Under the pieces are notes generated by a model, which was not told the origin of the DNA, made no database searches, and saw nothing but the letters and a program-made list of their open reading frames with translations. Below are positions 16,058 to 26,050 of a stretch of 64,000 bases of DNA, one piece after another; within the stretch, counting starts at the first letter, position 1, and every line of letters begins with the position of its first letter. This stretch comes from Synechococcus sp. UW105. GTDB taxonomy: Bacteria > Cyanobacteriota > Cyanobacteriia > PCC-6307 > Cyanobiaceae. The stretch spans positions 168,427 through 232,426 of the forward strand of contig NZ_UCNN01000008.1 in the NCBI RefSeq assembly GCF_900473935.1, given 5' to 3'. Both the position numbers and the translations under genes were made by a program.

Positions 16058-17377
16058 ATGGCCGTGGCGGCAGTGACTGGTGATCACCGACGCGGCAAGT
16101 CAGCCCTGTTCCTTGTGGCCTGCGGCTGGGCGGGGGCAGCACCCCACTGGTTGGATCCTCTGCGCAGCCTGGCGCCAGCGGTCACCTTGGCACTGCTGCT
16201 GGGGGGTTACGGCCTTCGCACCGTGCTGCGCAGTCGTGATCAGCCCTGTGCTCCGGGCGCTGATCCAGATCGAGAGGATGATTCTCTGGATTTGCCCGCA
16301 GTGGATGTGGTGGTGGCCGCCCGGGATGAGGAAGCAGTAGTCACCAGGTTGGTGGAGCGTCTTACTGCCTTGCGCTATCCCAAGGAGCGCCTTTCGCTCT
16401 GGGTTGTGGATGACGGCAGTGAGGATCGCACCGGCCTCTTGCTCGATGACCTCAAGCAGCAGCATCCTCAGTTGCAGGTGATTCATCGCAAGCGCGGTGC
16501 AGGTGGAGGAAAGTCGGGCGCGCTCAACACCGTGCTTCAGCAGCTCAAGGGCGATTGGATGTTGGTGCTGGATGCTGATGCGCAGCTCCAGAACGATGTG
16601 TTGGAGCGCTTGCTGCCTTTTGCGCTTCGTGGCCGCTGGGCTGCCGTGCAGTTGCGTAAAGCGGTCACGAACGCCCAGCAGAGTTGGCTCACGAGGGTGC
16701 AGGCGATGGAGATGGCTCTCGACGCTCTTTTGCAGCAGGGTCGGCTCCGGGGCGCCGGCGTGATGGAGCTTCGCGGTAACGGGCAGTTGCTTCAGCGCAG
16801 CCGACTTCAGGCCTGTGGCGGCTTCAACGAAGACACAGTCACTGACGATCTCGATCTCAGCTTTCGGCTTCTGACCGATGGCGCCCCTGTGGGTTTGCTC
16901 TGGGACCCCCCAGTCCAGGAGGAGGCGGTGGAATCGCTCCCGGCCCTGTGGAAGCAGCGTCAACGTTGGGCTGAAGGTGGGTTGCAGCGTTTCTTTGATT
17001 ACTGGCCGAAACTCACCTCTGGATCGCTGAGTGCTGGTCAGAAGCTCGATCTGGCCTGTTTCTTTTTGCTCCAGTACGTGTTGCCCTTGCTGTCGTTTGC
17101 GGATCTGGTCACGAGCCTGATCCTGCGCACGATGCCGGTGTACTGGCCTCTCTCAATCGTTGCGTTCAGCGTGTCGGGTTTGGCGTATTGGCGTGGTTGT
17201 CGCAGGTTGAGCGAGGGCCCTGAGCTTCCTCGGCCCGGGTTGCTCAACTTGCTGCTTGGGATCGCTTATCTGGGTCATTGGTTTGTCGTGATTCCCTGGG
17301 TCACGCTGAAGATGGCCCTGTTCCCGAAGCGATTGGTGTGGGCCAAGACCAGTCATCGCGGCGAGGCACCGGCTTAA
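16058..17377 (+). CDS. Membrane glycosyltransferase, family 2
   Basis: The 439-residue protein has an N-terminal membrane helix, a GT-A catalytic domain and C-terminal membrane segments. Catalytic motifs are PAVDVVVAARDEE, VVDDGSEDRT, LVLDADAQL (DxD), TDDLDLSFRL and the QRQRW-type motif in LWKQRQRWAEGG. This arrangement is typical of processive or polyisoprenyl-linked sugar transfer (cellulose synthase or poly-GlcNAc synthase-like). The acceptor and sugar are unknown. The two or three C-terminal helices (around LACFFLLQYVLPLLSF and PLSIVAFSVSGLAYW) anchor it. It follows the SpoIID-like gene and may contribute to cell-surface polysaccharide. Confidence 0.85.
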   Translation: MAVAAVTGDHRRGKSALFLVACGWAGAAPHWLDPLRSLAPAVTLALLLGGYGLRTVLRSRDQPCAPGADPDREDDSLDLPAVDVVVAARDEEAVVTRLVERLTALRYPKERLSLWVVDDGSEDRTGLLLDDLKQQHPQLQVIHRKRGAGGGKSGALNTVLQQLKGDWMLVLDADAQLQNDVLERLLPFALRGRWAAVQLRKAVTNAQQSWLTRVQAMEMALDALLQQGRLRGAGVMELRGNGQLLQRSRLQACGGFNEDTVTDDLDLSFRLLTDGAPVGLLWDPPVQEEAVESLPALWKQRQRWAEGGLQRFFDYWPKLTSGSLSAGQKLDLACFFLLQYVLPLLSFADLVTSLILRTMPVYWPLSIVAFSVSGLAYWRGCRRLSEGPELPRPGLLNLLLGIAYLGHWFVVIPWVTLKMALFPKRLVWAKTSHRGEAPA

Positions 17378-17534
17378 TCTAAACAATCAAGTTTGAGCCA
17401 CTTATGGCTTTTGCTTGTTGATTGCTTCGTTGAAATAGATGTCGCTTAAAGCTTTATTTGGGGCAACGCATATTTCTTTTGCCGGAAGGAGTTATTGAGT
17501 CTGATTTGCTTCTCTTTTCTAGTTGCGGTTTGAA

Positions 17535-19610
17535 TTAGCTGTCCAGGTCAGCATCGACGACTTGGCCATTGAAGAAGTCAGCGAAGCGCTTCACTTTGTC
17601 GTCCATTGGTGAGCGCATTGGAGGTTGGCCTGGTGGATTAGCGGTTGGCTGCCCCTGCTCCTGCGTCGGTGCAGCTGTCTGGGGTAGCTGAGGCGATGGT
17701 GGTGTGCCTGCTGTCGTTGTTGCTGGTGGTGAACCCGTCGGTGTAGTCACGGGCGTTGGCATGGATCCGGTTTGGGGCTGGGACTGAGCAGGAGGCGGAG
17801 CGGGGATGGCAGCAGTGGACTGCAAAGCAGGCGGTTGGGTGGGCGCTGAGAGGGTTGGTGCTGCACTCCTGGCTTGTGCCCGTGCCGGCGTTGGCGCGGA
17901 AGCAGGTGGGGCGGCACCGGGGGCTGCTGTTGCTGGGGTGATGACACCAGCGTGGTTCTCCAGCACCAGTTGGCGGTTGCCGCCGCAGGCCCTGGCGATG
18001 GCCTGCTCCAGCAAGGTGGCACGGCTTTGCACCATGCCCATCCAGTTTCCGGCTACCTGCACCACGGCCCGATGCGAATCCATCCGCACCAATTGAGCCT
18101 GCTGGGAGAGCAGCATCCGCGTGGAGGGCAATTCCAGGCTGGCCAGGATCTGCTGCCAGAGCTCGGGCAGGTTGGTGCTTGTGGCACCGGAAGCAGCACT
18201 GGCAGTCTCGTCTGGGCTCGTCTGCTCTGCTTCCAGATCGGTCGCTGGTGCTGCAGTGGTGGCAGCTGGGCCGGTGGGAGGTAAGGACACCGAAGCGGTT
18301 GTTGGGGCCGCAGCTGTTTCAGTTGGGGGTGCTGGCGCAGCTGAGGGAGGTGGAGCCGCCACTGCAGTCGCTTCGCTGGGCACGGGAACTGAAGCTGCAG
18401 CAGGGTGTGCAACGGCAGCAGCTTGTGCAGTTGTTTTCAGTGCTGCGGCAGCTGGGGCTGGAGTCTGTGCTGCAGCTTGAGGCATGGTGGCCATGCCTTT
18501 GGCGGCAACGGGTTCGGCTTCGGCCAGCAGGCCCATCAGCAAGACTTCCAGCCACAGCCGGGGTTGCACGCTCAGACGCAGTTGCTGTTCGCTGCCTCGT
18601 AAGCGCGCTTGCCAGTGCAGTAACCGTTGCCTCCCGATTCGTTGCGCCAGATCGGGCAGCTGCGCACGGAACTGGGGCGACACACTGGTGAGCTCCGGAC
18701 GATCCGGCGCAGCTGCCATCAGCACCAGGTCCCGAAGGATGCCGGCCAGGCCTTGCAGTACGGCGCCAGGATCGCGCCCCCGGTCCAGCAGGCTGCGGCT
18801 CGATTCCACCAGCTGCAGTGGATCACCGCTCGCCAGGGCTTCCGCCAACGCGATGAGGTCCTGTTCGGGAACGGCGCCGAGCAGGTCCCATACGGCATCG
18901 GCTTCAATCGGAGCCGGCAGCAGGCTGAGCTGATCCAGCAGGCTTTCCGCATCGCGCAGGCCCCCCTGGGCTCGCTGGGCTACCACATGCACTGCTTCTG
19001 GCTGGATGGGGATCGATTCCTGTTCAGCGATCCAGGTGAGGTGTTTCTCCAGTGCATCGATCGGGATGCGACGGAAATCGAAGCGCTGGCAGCGGCTCAG
19101 AATCGTGGGCAGCACTCGCTGCGGGTCGGTGGTGGCCAGCACGAACACCACCCGCGGTGGCGGCTCTTCCAGCGTCTTGAGCAGGGCGTTGAAGGCGGCG
19201 GTGGAGAGCATGTGGCACTCGTCCACCACGTACACCTTCCAGCGCGCCTGCACTGGTGCGAATCGGGAGCGTTCGATCAGATCGCGGATGTTGTCAACGC
19301 CGGTATTGGAGGCGGCGTCGATCTCGATCACATCAAGGGCGGTGCCGGCTGCGATCGTGGTGCAGAGCTCGCAAGTGCCGCAGGGTTCAGGCGTCGGCCC
19401 TTCGCTGCTGAGGCAGTTGAGCGAACGGGCCAGGATTCTGGCGCTGGAGGTCTTGCCGGTACCGCGCGGGCCGCTGAAGAGGTAGGCAGGCGCGATCCGG
19501 TCAGTGCGCAGGGCGTGCCCCAGGGTCGCGGCAATCGCGTCCTGCCCCACCAGCTGGTCAAACCGCTGGGGTCGGTATTTGTGATGCAGCGGCTGGTAGG
19601 CCTGGCTCAT
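17535..19610 (-). CDS. dnaX: DNA polymerase III subunit gamma/tau
   Basis: DnaX is the ATPase of the clamp loader. The start is ATG 19610 (MSQAYQPLHHKYRPQRF), giving 691 residues; the frame is open further upstream without family similarity. The Walker A motif GPRGTGKTSSA is at about 47-57, and four cysteines of the zinc site are C66, C77, C80 and C83. DECHMLSTAAFNALLKTLEEP is the Walker B/sensor region, cut here for length. From about residue 375 on, the protein is a long Ala/Pro/Thr/Gln-rich linker, ending in the conserved VKRFADFFNGQVV tail. There is no intein at the Walker A site, unlike Synechocystis. I saw no A-rich slippery site for a gamma frameshift. Confidence 0.95.
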   Translation of the reverse strand: MSQAYQPLHHKYRPQRFDQLVGQDAIAATLGHALRTDRIAPAYLFSGPRGTGKTSSARILARSLNCLSSEGPTPEPCGTCELCTTIAAGTALDVIEIDAASNTGVDNIRDLIERSRFAPVQARWKVYVVDECHMLSTAAFNALLKTLEEPPPRVVFVLATTDPQRVLPTILSRCQRFDFRRIPIDALEKHLTWIAEQESIPIQPEAVHVVAQRAQGGLRDAESLLDQLSLLPAPIEADAVWDLLGAVPEQDLIALAEALASGDPLQLVESSRSLLDRGRDPGAVLQGLAGILRDLVLMAAAPDRPELTSVSPQFRAQLPDLAQRIGRQRLLHWQARLRGSEQQLRLSVQPRLWLEVLLMGLLAEAEPVAAKGMATMPQAAAQTPAPAAAALKTTAQAAAVAHPAAASVPVPSEATAVAAPPPSAAPAPPTETAAAPTTASVSLPPTGPAATTAAPATDLEAEQTSPDETASAASGATSTNLPELWQQILASLELPSTRMLLSQQAQLVRMDSHRAVVQVAGNWMGMVQSRATLLEQAIARACGGNRQLVLENHAGVITPATAAPGAAPPASAPTPARAQARSAAPTLSAPTQPPALQSTAAIPAPPPAQSQPQTGSMPTPVTTPTGSPPATTTAGTPPSPQLPQTAAPTQEQGQPTANPPGQPPMRSPMDDKVKRFADFFNGQVVDADLDS

Positions 19611-19706
19611 GCGCTGCCTGCGGAACCCAGAGGTTACCGAGGCCGACTGGCGGCAGGCGTGCATGAGGGTGTGGCTTTGGAGGTGGCCTCAGATCACAGT
19701 TGTGGA

Positions 19707-22700
19707 TTAGGTGATTGAATCGAAGTTGAAAGAAAGGATGTGATCGTCGAAGTCGCGGTCCCCTCCACCGACCTGGTCCTCCAGGCCAAAGAGGTTGTTG
19801 CCAAGAACGCGGAAGTGGCTGATGCCATCGCTGTTGGCCTTGGCAAAGGCAAAGAACGTATTGCTCTGCACCTTGGCGTAGGGGGCCAGGTAGCCGCTGA
19901 GATTCGCCATCTCAAGAGCTGACTCTTCAGTGTTGCCATTGGCCAGGGAGAAGTTGAAATCGTCTCCGCCAAAGAGGTTGTCGGCGCGTAGAGCCGCTTT
20001 GGCGTAACCCGCAGCGCCTGGGGCGATCAGAGAGCCATCGGCAGCCATCACCATCCCGTTGGGATCGACCACCTTGTAGAAACCGGTGAGGGCATCAAGG
20101 GTGGCTTCCCTGGCCTGCACCAGGGTGCCGTTGAGGGTTTCTCCATTGGTGAATGGAGTGACATTGAGGACGGGGGCCATGTCTTGAGCCTGGGCCACGA
20201 GAGCGCCAAGCCCCTGGTCGTTGGCATTGAGGGCAAGATCAATACTCAGGCCTGATCCCGACGAGAGAGAGAAGGAGCCATCGCCCTTGGCCGTGGACTT
20301 GAGGAATGAGAAACCGGAATCATCGAGGCTGCGCAGATTGTCGAGGGTGGTGTTTTCAACAGAGAAGAAACGCACCGATTGACCGTTGCGGATCAGCAGG
20401 TCTCTGGAGAACTGGAAGGCTTTGGCCAGGGTGACATCCTTCGCTTCCAGGCTGCTGAACAGGATGGTCGCGCGTTTCTTGAGCTGATCCAGATCACTAA
20501 GGATGGTTTTGGCCGTTGCGACTTCATCGGCGTTCAGCACGATGTAGCCGATCTGGTTCACCACATCAGTGCCTCCGGTGATGGTGGCGTTGAGATTGAA
20601 AGCTGCTGGTGCAGCATTGTCGGGGTCAGCAATCGTCAGCAGATTGAAGGGACCATCGTTGGCTTGGATGCCAGGATCCAGTGTCCCAGTGGCCGCAGTG
20701 GAGGGATCGTCAATGACTCCATTTTTCACTCCGTCTTTATCACCAAAGCCTCCATCCACCAAGGTCAGAGAAAGATAATCGGCAAGTCCATCACCATCGA
20801 GATCATAAAAACGAGCGCCCGCGTTGATGATGGGATCGAAACTCAGGGCTGAGACATCTCCTGCATTGTTGACGGAGTAATAGAGAAGCTTTTTCCTGGT
20901 GTCGCGTACCCCTTCCCCAGTGGTGATGGCGCCATTCTCAAAATTGAGGCTTGAGAGCGCCAGATTGAATGTGGTTCTGGGAATGTTCTCGTTGACCTTG
21001 GCTTTGAAAGCGAGGGAGTCTGACTGCAGAGTGATACCAGCATTGGTTAGATCTTTGATCGCAGATGAATTAATCGCTTCTGTTGTGCTTTCAAGAGCAG
21101 CCTTTGTGGTGGTGGCAGAACCGCTGAAATAGCCAATGTTTATATCAGTGGCGGCGGTGATGGCGACCGTTGAGGTGACAGCGGAGGAGGAATCGGTGCC
21201 GTCATTGACGACCCAGGAGATGGTGCGGTTTGCGGTATTGGGGTTGTCGGAGGTGTTGTTGTAGGTGACCGATTCGAGTGCTGTCTTGTAATTGGCGAGG
21301 GTGTCGGAGCCTGTGAGGGTTAAGACGCCCGTGGATGCATTCCAGGAGCCAGTGATGGCGGAGGTATCGGAGAAAGCGAGAACATCTTCTGCGGATTGGA
21401 AGCCAGAGGAGATGGTGACGGTGGCTGATTCGATGTTGGTGTCATCGGCATCGGAGATGGAGAGAGAGGAGTCGATGACAGTGGCGCCATCGCCTTCTGT
21501 GTAGGAAAGAGTATCTCCGGCGTTAGAAATTACGGGAGTACCAGGGGTAGTAGGCCAGCCTGTATAGGGGATGTAAGCATCGCCTCCATGGGGATTGTTG
21601 GTAAAGCCAGTGGAGGTCTGTTCGGTGAGAGCACCGGTGCTCTTGTTAATTGAAAAAAGCTTGCCACTTGTAAAATTTGTCCCGTACAGGGTGTTGTCTG
21701 ATGTGACCATTAGCCCCATCAGCATGTTGTAGGAAGTTGAGCCCAGCTGCGTCGCCGTAGCTGTTGTGCTTCCATTCAGTGAAATCTGATAAAGAGCTCC
21801 GCTTCCATCGACAGCAAAAAGATTGCCGTCGACATCGAATGCGATATCCATTGCGCTTGTTATTTTTGAGCTATCGCTCTTACTTGTTTCTGCAATGTAT
21901 GTTGCTGCGCCTGTGGCAATATCAACTTTGTAGATGTAGCCTCTCAGGTCGAGTGCATACATCAAACCGTCGGAGTCGACATCCATGGCGTGGAACTGGA
22001 TCGGTCCACCGGGATCGCCGGCAACGCTTGAGTCTGTGGTGACTTCGACCGGCGCTTGGGTTAGGACGGTTGTGGCGGGATCGGTTGATGACGTGAGGTC
22101 GACTTTGTAAATCTTGGTGCCAGGATCGCCTGGGTCATGGTTCATAGAATTGGCTTCTTGCGTTGCATATAAATTCCCGTCCTTGCCGAAAGCGAGTCCC
22201 CAGACCGTGGTCAGATTGCTGGTTCCGTCGTTAAACTTGCCAAGATCTGTGAATGAATTATCAGATTTATCTACATAACCCAGTTTCTTGCCCTGACCAT
22301 GGGTTGTATATATCTTTTCGCCTAACTTGTGTGCCCATCTGCGCAGTTTTGCCGGGTTCACCGGGATCGCAATATCAGTGGCTCCAAGCTTCCACTGGGT
22401 GATTGCTTCGCTTGTTCGGCCGAGATCGCTTGCGCTGGCAAAGACTGATGCTCCGATGAATTCCTCCAGCAGGCTGATGGGCACTGGCGCGGCGCCATAG
22501 CGGCAGCTCCATAGGGCCAGATTTTTGAGTCCCCACGTTCCCAGGTCAGCGCGATAAAGAACCAGCGTTTCACGCGTGATTTCGCGCCCGCCCACCTGCA
22601 GTACCCCAGGCCGACCATGGCTAACCCAGTGCAGCGTCTCCACCGGTTTCCCCTGCTGTCGGCGCACCTTGAGGGCAGCGGTTACCGCTTTTAGTGGGTG

Positions 22701-22859
22701 TTGCTCGGCCTCCAGCCACAGCACCGGCACCAAGGCTTCAGCCAGCAGCTCCCGGATCTTGGGGCAGCTGCCGTCAGCAACGATCAGCGTGGCCTGTTTC
22801 TGCCCTTGGGTGGTAGTGGAGCTGTTGATCTGCTCGAGTCCGCAGGCTTTGAAGGTCAT
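19707..22859 (-). CDS. DUF4347 / DUF4114 surface protein, probable type I secretion substrate
   Basis: This 1050-residue protein has no N-terminal signal peptide. Residues about 22-165 are a DUF4347 domain with LHWVSHGRPG (H81) and LALWSCRYG (C119), a His/Cys arrangement like clan CD (caspase-like) peptidases. Residues about 185-470 repeat a beta-propeller pattern (WGLAFGKDGNLYATQ, FHAMDVDSDGLMYALD, DIAFDVDGNLFAVDG). Residues about 475-600 look Ig/cadherin-like. A segment with FYDLDGDGLADYLS and GDKDGVKNGVID is calcium-type. The last about 125 residues are DUF4114, with GGGDRDFDDHILSF. It lies between dnaX and the LRAT-like gene on the minus strand. Composition is less GC-rich than its neighbours. 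Export by the nearby ABC system is inference. Confidence 0.85.
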   Translation of the reverse strand: MTFKACGLEQINSSTTTQGQKQATLIVADGSCPKIRELLAEALVPVLWLEAEQHPLKAVTAALKVRRQQGKPVETLHWVSHGRPGVLQVGGREITRETLVLYRADLGTWGLKNLALWSCRYGAAPVPISLLEEFIGASVFASASDLGRTSEAITQWKLGATDIAIPVNPAKLRRWAHKLGEKIYTTHGQGKKLGYVDKSDNSFTDLGKFNDGTSNLTTVWGLAFGKDGNLYATQEANSMNHDPGDPGTKIYKVDLTSSTDPATTVLTQAPVEVTTDSSVAGDPGGPIQFHAMDVDSDGLMYALDLRGYIYKVDIATGAATYIAETSKSDSSKITSAMDIAFDVDGNLFAVDGSGALYQISLNGSTTATATQLGSTSYNMLMGLMVTSDNTLYGTNFTSGKLFSINKSTGALTEQTSTGFTNNPHGGDAYIPYTGWPTTPGTPVISNAGDTLSYTEGDGATVIDSSLSISDADDTNIESATVTISSGFQSAEDVLAFSDTSAITGSWNASTGVLTLTGSDTLANYKTALESVTYNNTSDNPNTANRTISWVVNDGTDSSSAVTSTVAITAATDINIGYFSGSATTTKAALESTTEAINSSAIKDLTNAGITLQSDSLAFKAKVNENIPRTTFNLALSSLNFENGAITTGEGVRDTRKKLLYYSVNNAGDVSALSFDPIINAGARFYDLDGDGLADYLSLTLVDGGFGDKDGVKNGVIDDPSTAATGTLDPGIQANDGPFNLLTIADPDNAAPAAFNLNATITGGTDVVNQIGYIVLNADEVATAKTILSDLDQLKKRATILFSSLEAKDVTLAKAFQFSRDLLIRNGQSVRFFSVENTTLDNLRSLDDSGFSFLKSTAKGDGSFSLSSGSGLSIDLALNANDQGLGALVAQAQDMAPVLNVTPFTNGETLNGTLVQAREATLDALTGFYKVVDPNGMVMAADGSLIAPGAAGYAKAALRADNLFGGDDFNFSLANGNTEESALEMANLSGYLAPYAKVQSNTFFAFAKANSDGISHFRVLGNNLFGLEDQVGGGDRDFDDHILSFNFDSIT

Positions 22860-23246
22860 GATTAATCGGCTTGGGATGTTGCTAATGAAGTGGCTGGGCG
22901 GTGTTGGGGGAGGCGCCTAAGTACGTTGCTTTTCAGCGCTGAGTTCTGGTTGCGTTGCTGAGTCGAATCACCTGCGCCAGAGCTGTACTGATCAGCGCCT
23001 GGTTAAGTCGTCGATGCGTTGCTGGGCTCTGCTGTAGTTGTTTCTCTGTTGTCTGCGAGGTGACGTTCACGCATCACTCAAGATTGCCAATGCCCTATTT
23101 GTATTGACATTCGCAAGGTGTTTGATTGAGTCGTTGGTGGTTTTTGTCAGTTCTTTATTGGATGGGTAAAATATTTTCACCCCCTGTTGCCCAAATAAAA
23201 GCGTGTTTGTGCCGCTTTCTTGGCCTTGATTCGAAACGGCCTGGTC
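22860..23246 (-). other. Gene-free spacer, 387 bp
   Basis: No ORF of convincing coding character, tRNA or hairpin terminator was found here. The stretch has an A/T-rich part near 23100-23230, unusual for this dense chromosome. It probably holds the promoter of the DUF4347 gene on the minus strand; I could not fix a -35/-10 pair. The spacer may be a scar of the insertion of the surrounding accessory genes. Confidence 0.5.
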
Positions 23247-23867
23247 TTATTTATCTCTTCCTTGCTGCTCCAGCAGGGTGTTGAGCTTGTCTTCCAGGTC
23301 TTCCACCGCCGCTAATTCATCTGCCAGGCTTTGGCCACTCAGCAGTAAGCGCTGATTGCCACCATCACCAGCCTGTTGCAGCAGGGCTTCCAACTTGCTC
23401 AGCAGTTTGAGGCGCAGTTGTTCCAGTTGGGTCACACCCTTGCTGGCCAGGGCGCGGCTGTTGTCATCCAGAAGTCCCCGTTGCACCAGCAGCTCTAGCC
23501 CGGCCATTAGCGCTGATGGCATGCGGGCACTCCAGCTGCGGGCTTTGTCGATCACCGAGTTCACCTGGGCGCTGCGATGGCGGCCGGTCTTGCACCAGGT
23601 GGCGAAATGCTCGCAGTTATTGAACAACAGGTTGTAGTTCTGCTCGCCGATGCGGCCCATCGCCCGCCGCAAGGTCACCCCCTGGAGAGAGCACTCCGCA
23701 TGCGGCACCACGCTTACCGGTTGGCCCTGGCTGAAGTCGTCCAGCGAACTGCGCAGGATTTCACGGCCCTCCAGGTAGTGGGCCACGGTGCCGTCGCCTA
23801 AGTCGATGCCGTGGTGGAGAAAAAGGCCGTGCTGCCGAGGCACCTGAAGGTGATCGGCAGCGGCCAT
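23247..23867 (-). CDS. LRAT-fold (NlpC/P60-like) protein
   Basis: The likely start is ATG 23867 (MAAADHLQVPRQHG), giving 206 residues and a 4-bp gap to clpX; an upstream Met at 23936 would overlap clpX. The N-terminal 110 residues form a lecithin:retinol acyltransferase-like domain: LFLHHGIDLGDGTVAHY has the family histidines (H18/H19 and H30), and NNCEHFATWC has the catalytic Cys C85. LRAT-fold enzymes are permuted papain-like acyltransferases or hydrolases; here the substrate is unknown. The C-terminal 100 residues are helical coiled-coil (LEQLRLKLLSKLEALLQQAG). It is the last gene in the tig-clpP-clpX cluster. Confidence 0.8.
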   Translation of the reverse strand: MAAADHLQVPRQHGLFLHHGIDLGDGTVAHYLEGREILRSSLDDFSQGQPVSVVPHAECSLQGVTLRRAMGRIGEQNYNLLFNNCEHFATWCKTGRHRSAQVNSVIDKARSWSARMPSALMAGLELLVQRGLLDDNSRALASKGVTQLEQLRLKLLSKLEALLQQAGDGGNQRLLLSGQSLADELAAVEDLEDKLNTLLEQQGRDK

Positions 23868-23871
23868 CGCT

Positions 23872-25227
23872 TCAGGCGGATTCCTGTTGGCGATCAGCAC
23901 CTGGAAGCGGCAGCACCTTGCCGCCGGTGTGTTCATCCACCATGGCGCGAGTCACGGTGAAGGTTTTCACGTTCTTGCGCGAGGGGAGGTCGTACATCAG
24001 ATCGAGCATCAGCTCCTCCACGATTCCGCGGAGGGCACGGGCGCCGGTTTTGCGTCGGTGGGCCTCTGAGGCGATAGCTGCTACGGCATCGTTCTCGAAT
24101 TCGAGCTGCACGTTGTCCATGCTCAGCAAGGTGCGGAACTGTTTCACCAGCGCATCGCGAGGCTCGGTGAGAATTGACTTGAGGGCTGGTTCATCAAGGG
24201 GTTCAAGCACGGCGCTCACTGGCATCCGGCCAATGAATTCTGGGATGAGGCCGTAGCGCACCAGGTCGTCGGGCTCCAGATGGCGCAGCACTTGGGCGGC
24301 CTGGAGGTCGCGGTTGGCGCGGTTGCGGCCGCGACCATCGCTGCTTGGCACGAATCCGATGGCATTACGTCCCATACGTTTCTGCACCACATCGTCCAGC
24401 CCCACGAAGGCGCCGCCACAGATGAACAGGATCTGACTGGTATCGATCTGGATGCAGTCTTGATAAGGGTGCTTACGACCACCTTGCGGCGGCACGTTGG
24501 CGACGGTGCCCTCAAGCATTTTCAGCAGGGCTTGCTGAACGCCTTCACCAGAGACATCGCGGGTAATCGAGGGGTTTTCACTCTTGCGAGCGATTTTGTC
24601 GATCTCGTCGATATAAATAATGCCGCGCTGAGCCTGATCCACATCCATGTCGGCTTTCTGCAGCAGTCGCAGCAGGATGTTTTCCACGTCTTCACCGACG
24701 TATCCCGCTTCCGTGAGGGTGGTGGCATCGGCCACGGCGAAGGGCACATCCAGCATTTCTGCCAGCGTTTGGGCCAGCAGGGTCTTGCCGCAGCCAGTCG
24801 GGCCGATCAGCAGGATGTTGCTCTTATGCAATCGGGTCGCGGTCTCTTCCGTTTCGCCTTTGCCATCCCCCTGCCAGGCCAGCCGCTTGTAGTGGTTGTA
24901 AACAGCCACAGACAGCACCTTCTTGGCAGCGTCCTGACCAACAACCTGTTCATCCAGGAATGACTTGATCTCCTGCGGTTTGGGAATCGTGGCCAGGGTG
25001 GGTGCTGGCTTGCTGCTCTTGCGTGTGCCCTGGGCGGTTTTGCGACCTGCATCAGCGCCATGGCGGGGATTGCCCTGGGCGTCGATCAGCTCTTCATCAA
25101 GGATCTCGTTGCAGAGATCAATGCATTCATCGCAGATATAGACGCCGGGACCGGCGATCAGCTTGCGCACCTGTTCCTGGGACTTGCCGCAGAAGGAGCA
25201 CTTCAGATGGGCATCGAATTTGGCCAT
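23872..25227 (-). CDS. clpX: ATP-dependent Clp protease ATP-binding subunit ClpX
   Basis: ClpX unfolds substrates and feeds them to ClpP. The 451-residue product is full length. The N-terminal zinc-binding domain has C10, C13, C32 and C35 ([10 protein letters not shown], then ICDECIDLC). The AAA+ module has Walker [16 protein letters not shown], Walker [14 protein letters not shown] and the pore/RKH region. It is downstream of clpP with 87 bp between them and followed after 4 bp by the LRAT-like gene. The gene order tig-clpP-clpX is usual in cyanobacteria. Confidence 0.97.
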   Translation of the reverse strand: MAKFDAHLKCSFCGKSQEQVRKLIAGPGVYICDECIDLCNEILDEELIDAQGNPRHGADAGRKTAQGTRKSSKPAPTLATIPKPQEIKSFLDEQVVGQDAAKKVLSVAVYNHYKRLAWQGDGKGETEETATRLHKSNILLIGPTGCGKTLLAQTLAEMLDVPFAVADATTLTEAGYVGEDVENILLRLLQKADMDVDQAQRGIIYIDEIDKIARKSENPSITRDVSGEGVQQALLKMLEGTVANVPPQGGRKHPYQDCIQIDTSQILFICGGAFVGLDDVVQKRMGRNAIGFVPSSDGRGRNRANRDLQAAQVLRHLEPDDLVRYGLIPEFIGRMPVSAVLEPLDEPALKSILTEPRDALVKQFRTLLSMDNVQLEFENDAVAAIASEAHRRKTGARALRGIVEELMLDLMYDLPSRKNVKTFTVTRAMVDEHTGGKVLPLPGADRQQESA

Positions 25228-25314
25228 CGGGCGCCGGACTCTTCAAACGGGCAGAAACGGACCTCTCGTGAAGGGACGGTCCGGTACCAAGGATCGTTGC
25301 TGAAACGGGCGATG

Positions 25315-25938
25315 TCAGCCCTCCGTAACGATTCCTCCGTCTGCGGGACTGTCCACCACCCGATCGATCAAGCCGTATTCAACCGCTTCTGCCGGCGAAA
25401 GGAAGTAGTCGCGGTCAGTGTCTTCGGAGATTTTGTCGAGGGGTTGGCCGGTGTGTTGGGCCATCAGTCCGTTCAAGGTTTCCTTAAGAAAGAGGATTTC
25501 CTGGGCCTGGATTTCGATATCCACTGCCTGGCCCTGGGCGCCGCCGAGTGGTTGGTGGATCATGATCCGGGCGTTTGGCAGTGCCAGTCGCTTGCCTTTG
25601 CAGCCGCCGGAGAGGAGGAAGGCCCCCATCGACGCTGCTAGGCCGTAGCAAATGGTGACCACGTTTGGAGTCACCTGCTGCATCGTGTCGTAGATCGCCA
25701 GCCCTGCTGTGACTGATCCACCCGGTGAGTTGATGTAGATCTGAATGTCTTTTTCGGGGTCTTCGGCTTCGAGGAAGAGGAGTTGCGCCACCAGGGCATC
25801 CGCAACCTGGTCATCGATACCAGTGCCTAGAAAAATGATCCGTTCGCGAAGAAGACGCGAATAGATATCAAAGGCACGTTCGCCCCGCCCCGACTGCTCC
25901 ACCACTGTGGGCAACACCCCCGGAGCCGCGGATGGCAT
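25315..25938 (-). CDS. clpP: ATP-dependent Clp protease proteolytic subunit ClpP
   Basis: ClpP is the serine protease core of the Clp complex. The start is ATG 25938 ([16 protein letters not shown]), giving 207 residues; an in-frame Met at 26004 is an overlong alternative. The catalytic triad is S103 in [10 protein letters not shown]128 in MIHQPLGG and D177 in DTDRDYFLS, all present. Position next to clpX suggests the ClpP2-type paralog; cyanobacteria also carry ClpP1, ClpP3 and ClpR elsewhere. It lies 112 bp after tig on the same strand. Confidence 0.96.
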   Translation of the reverse strand: MPSAAPGVLPTVVEQSGRGERAFDIYSRLLRERIIFLGTGIDDQVADALVAQLLFLEAEDPEKDIQIYINSPGGSVTAGLAIYDTMQQVTPNVVTICYGLAASMGAFLLSGGCKGKRLALPNARIMIHQPLGGAQGQAVDIEIQAQEILFLKETLNGLMAQHTGQPLDKISEDTDRDYFLSPAEAVEYGLIDRVVDSPADGGIVTEG

Positions 25939-26050
25939 GGTTGCACTGGGGCGGATGCCATGCCAGCGGTTCTGGATCGGGTGGTGGCTGCGGGCGTTGA
26001 TCACGCGGCGGTCGGGGCAGAACGTTGTGGGTGCAATCTATGGGGCTTGA

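Noticed and set aside
19440..19480. A DnaX intein in the Walker A region
   Set aside because: The P-loop segment GPRGTGKTSSARILARSLNC is continuous in the frame.
18627..19718. A 363-codon plus-strand ORF opposite dnaX
   Set aside because: It is antisense to the dnaX ATPase region and is not protein-like.
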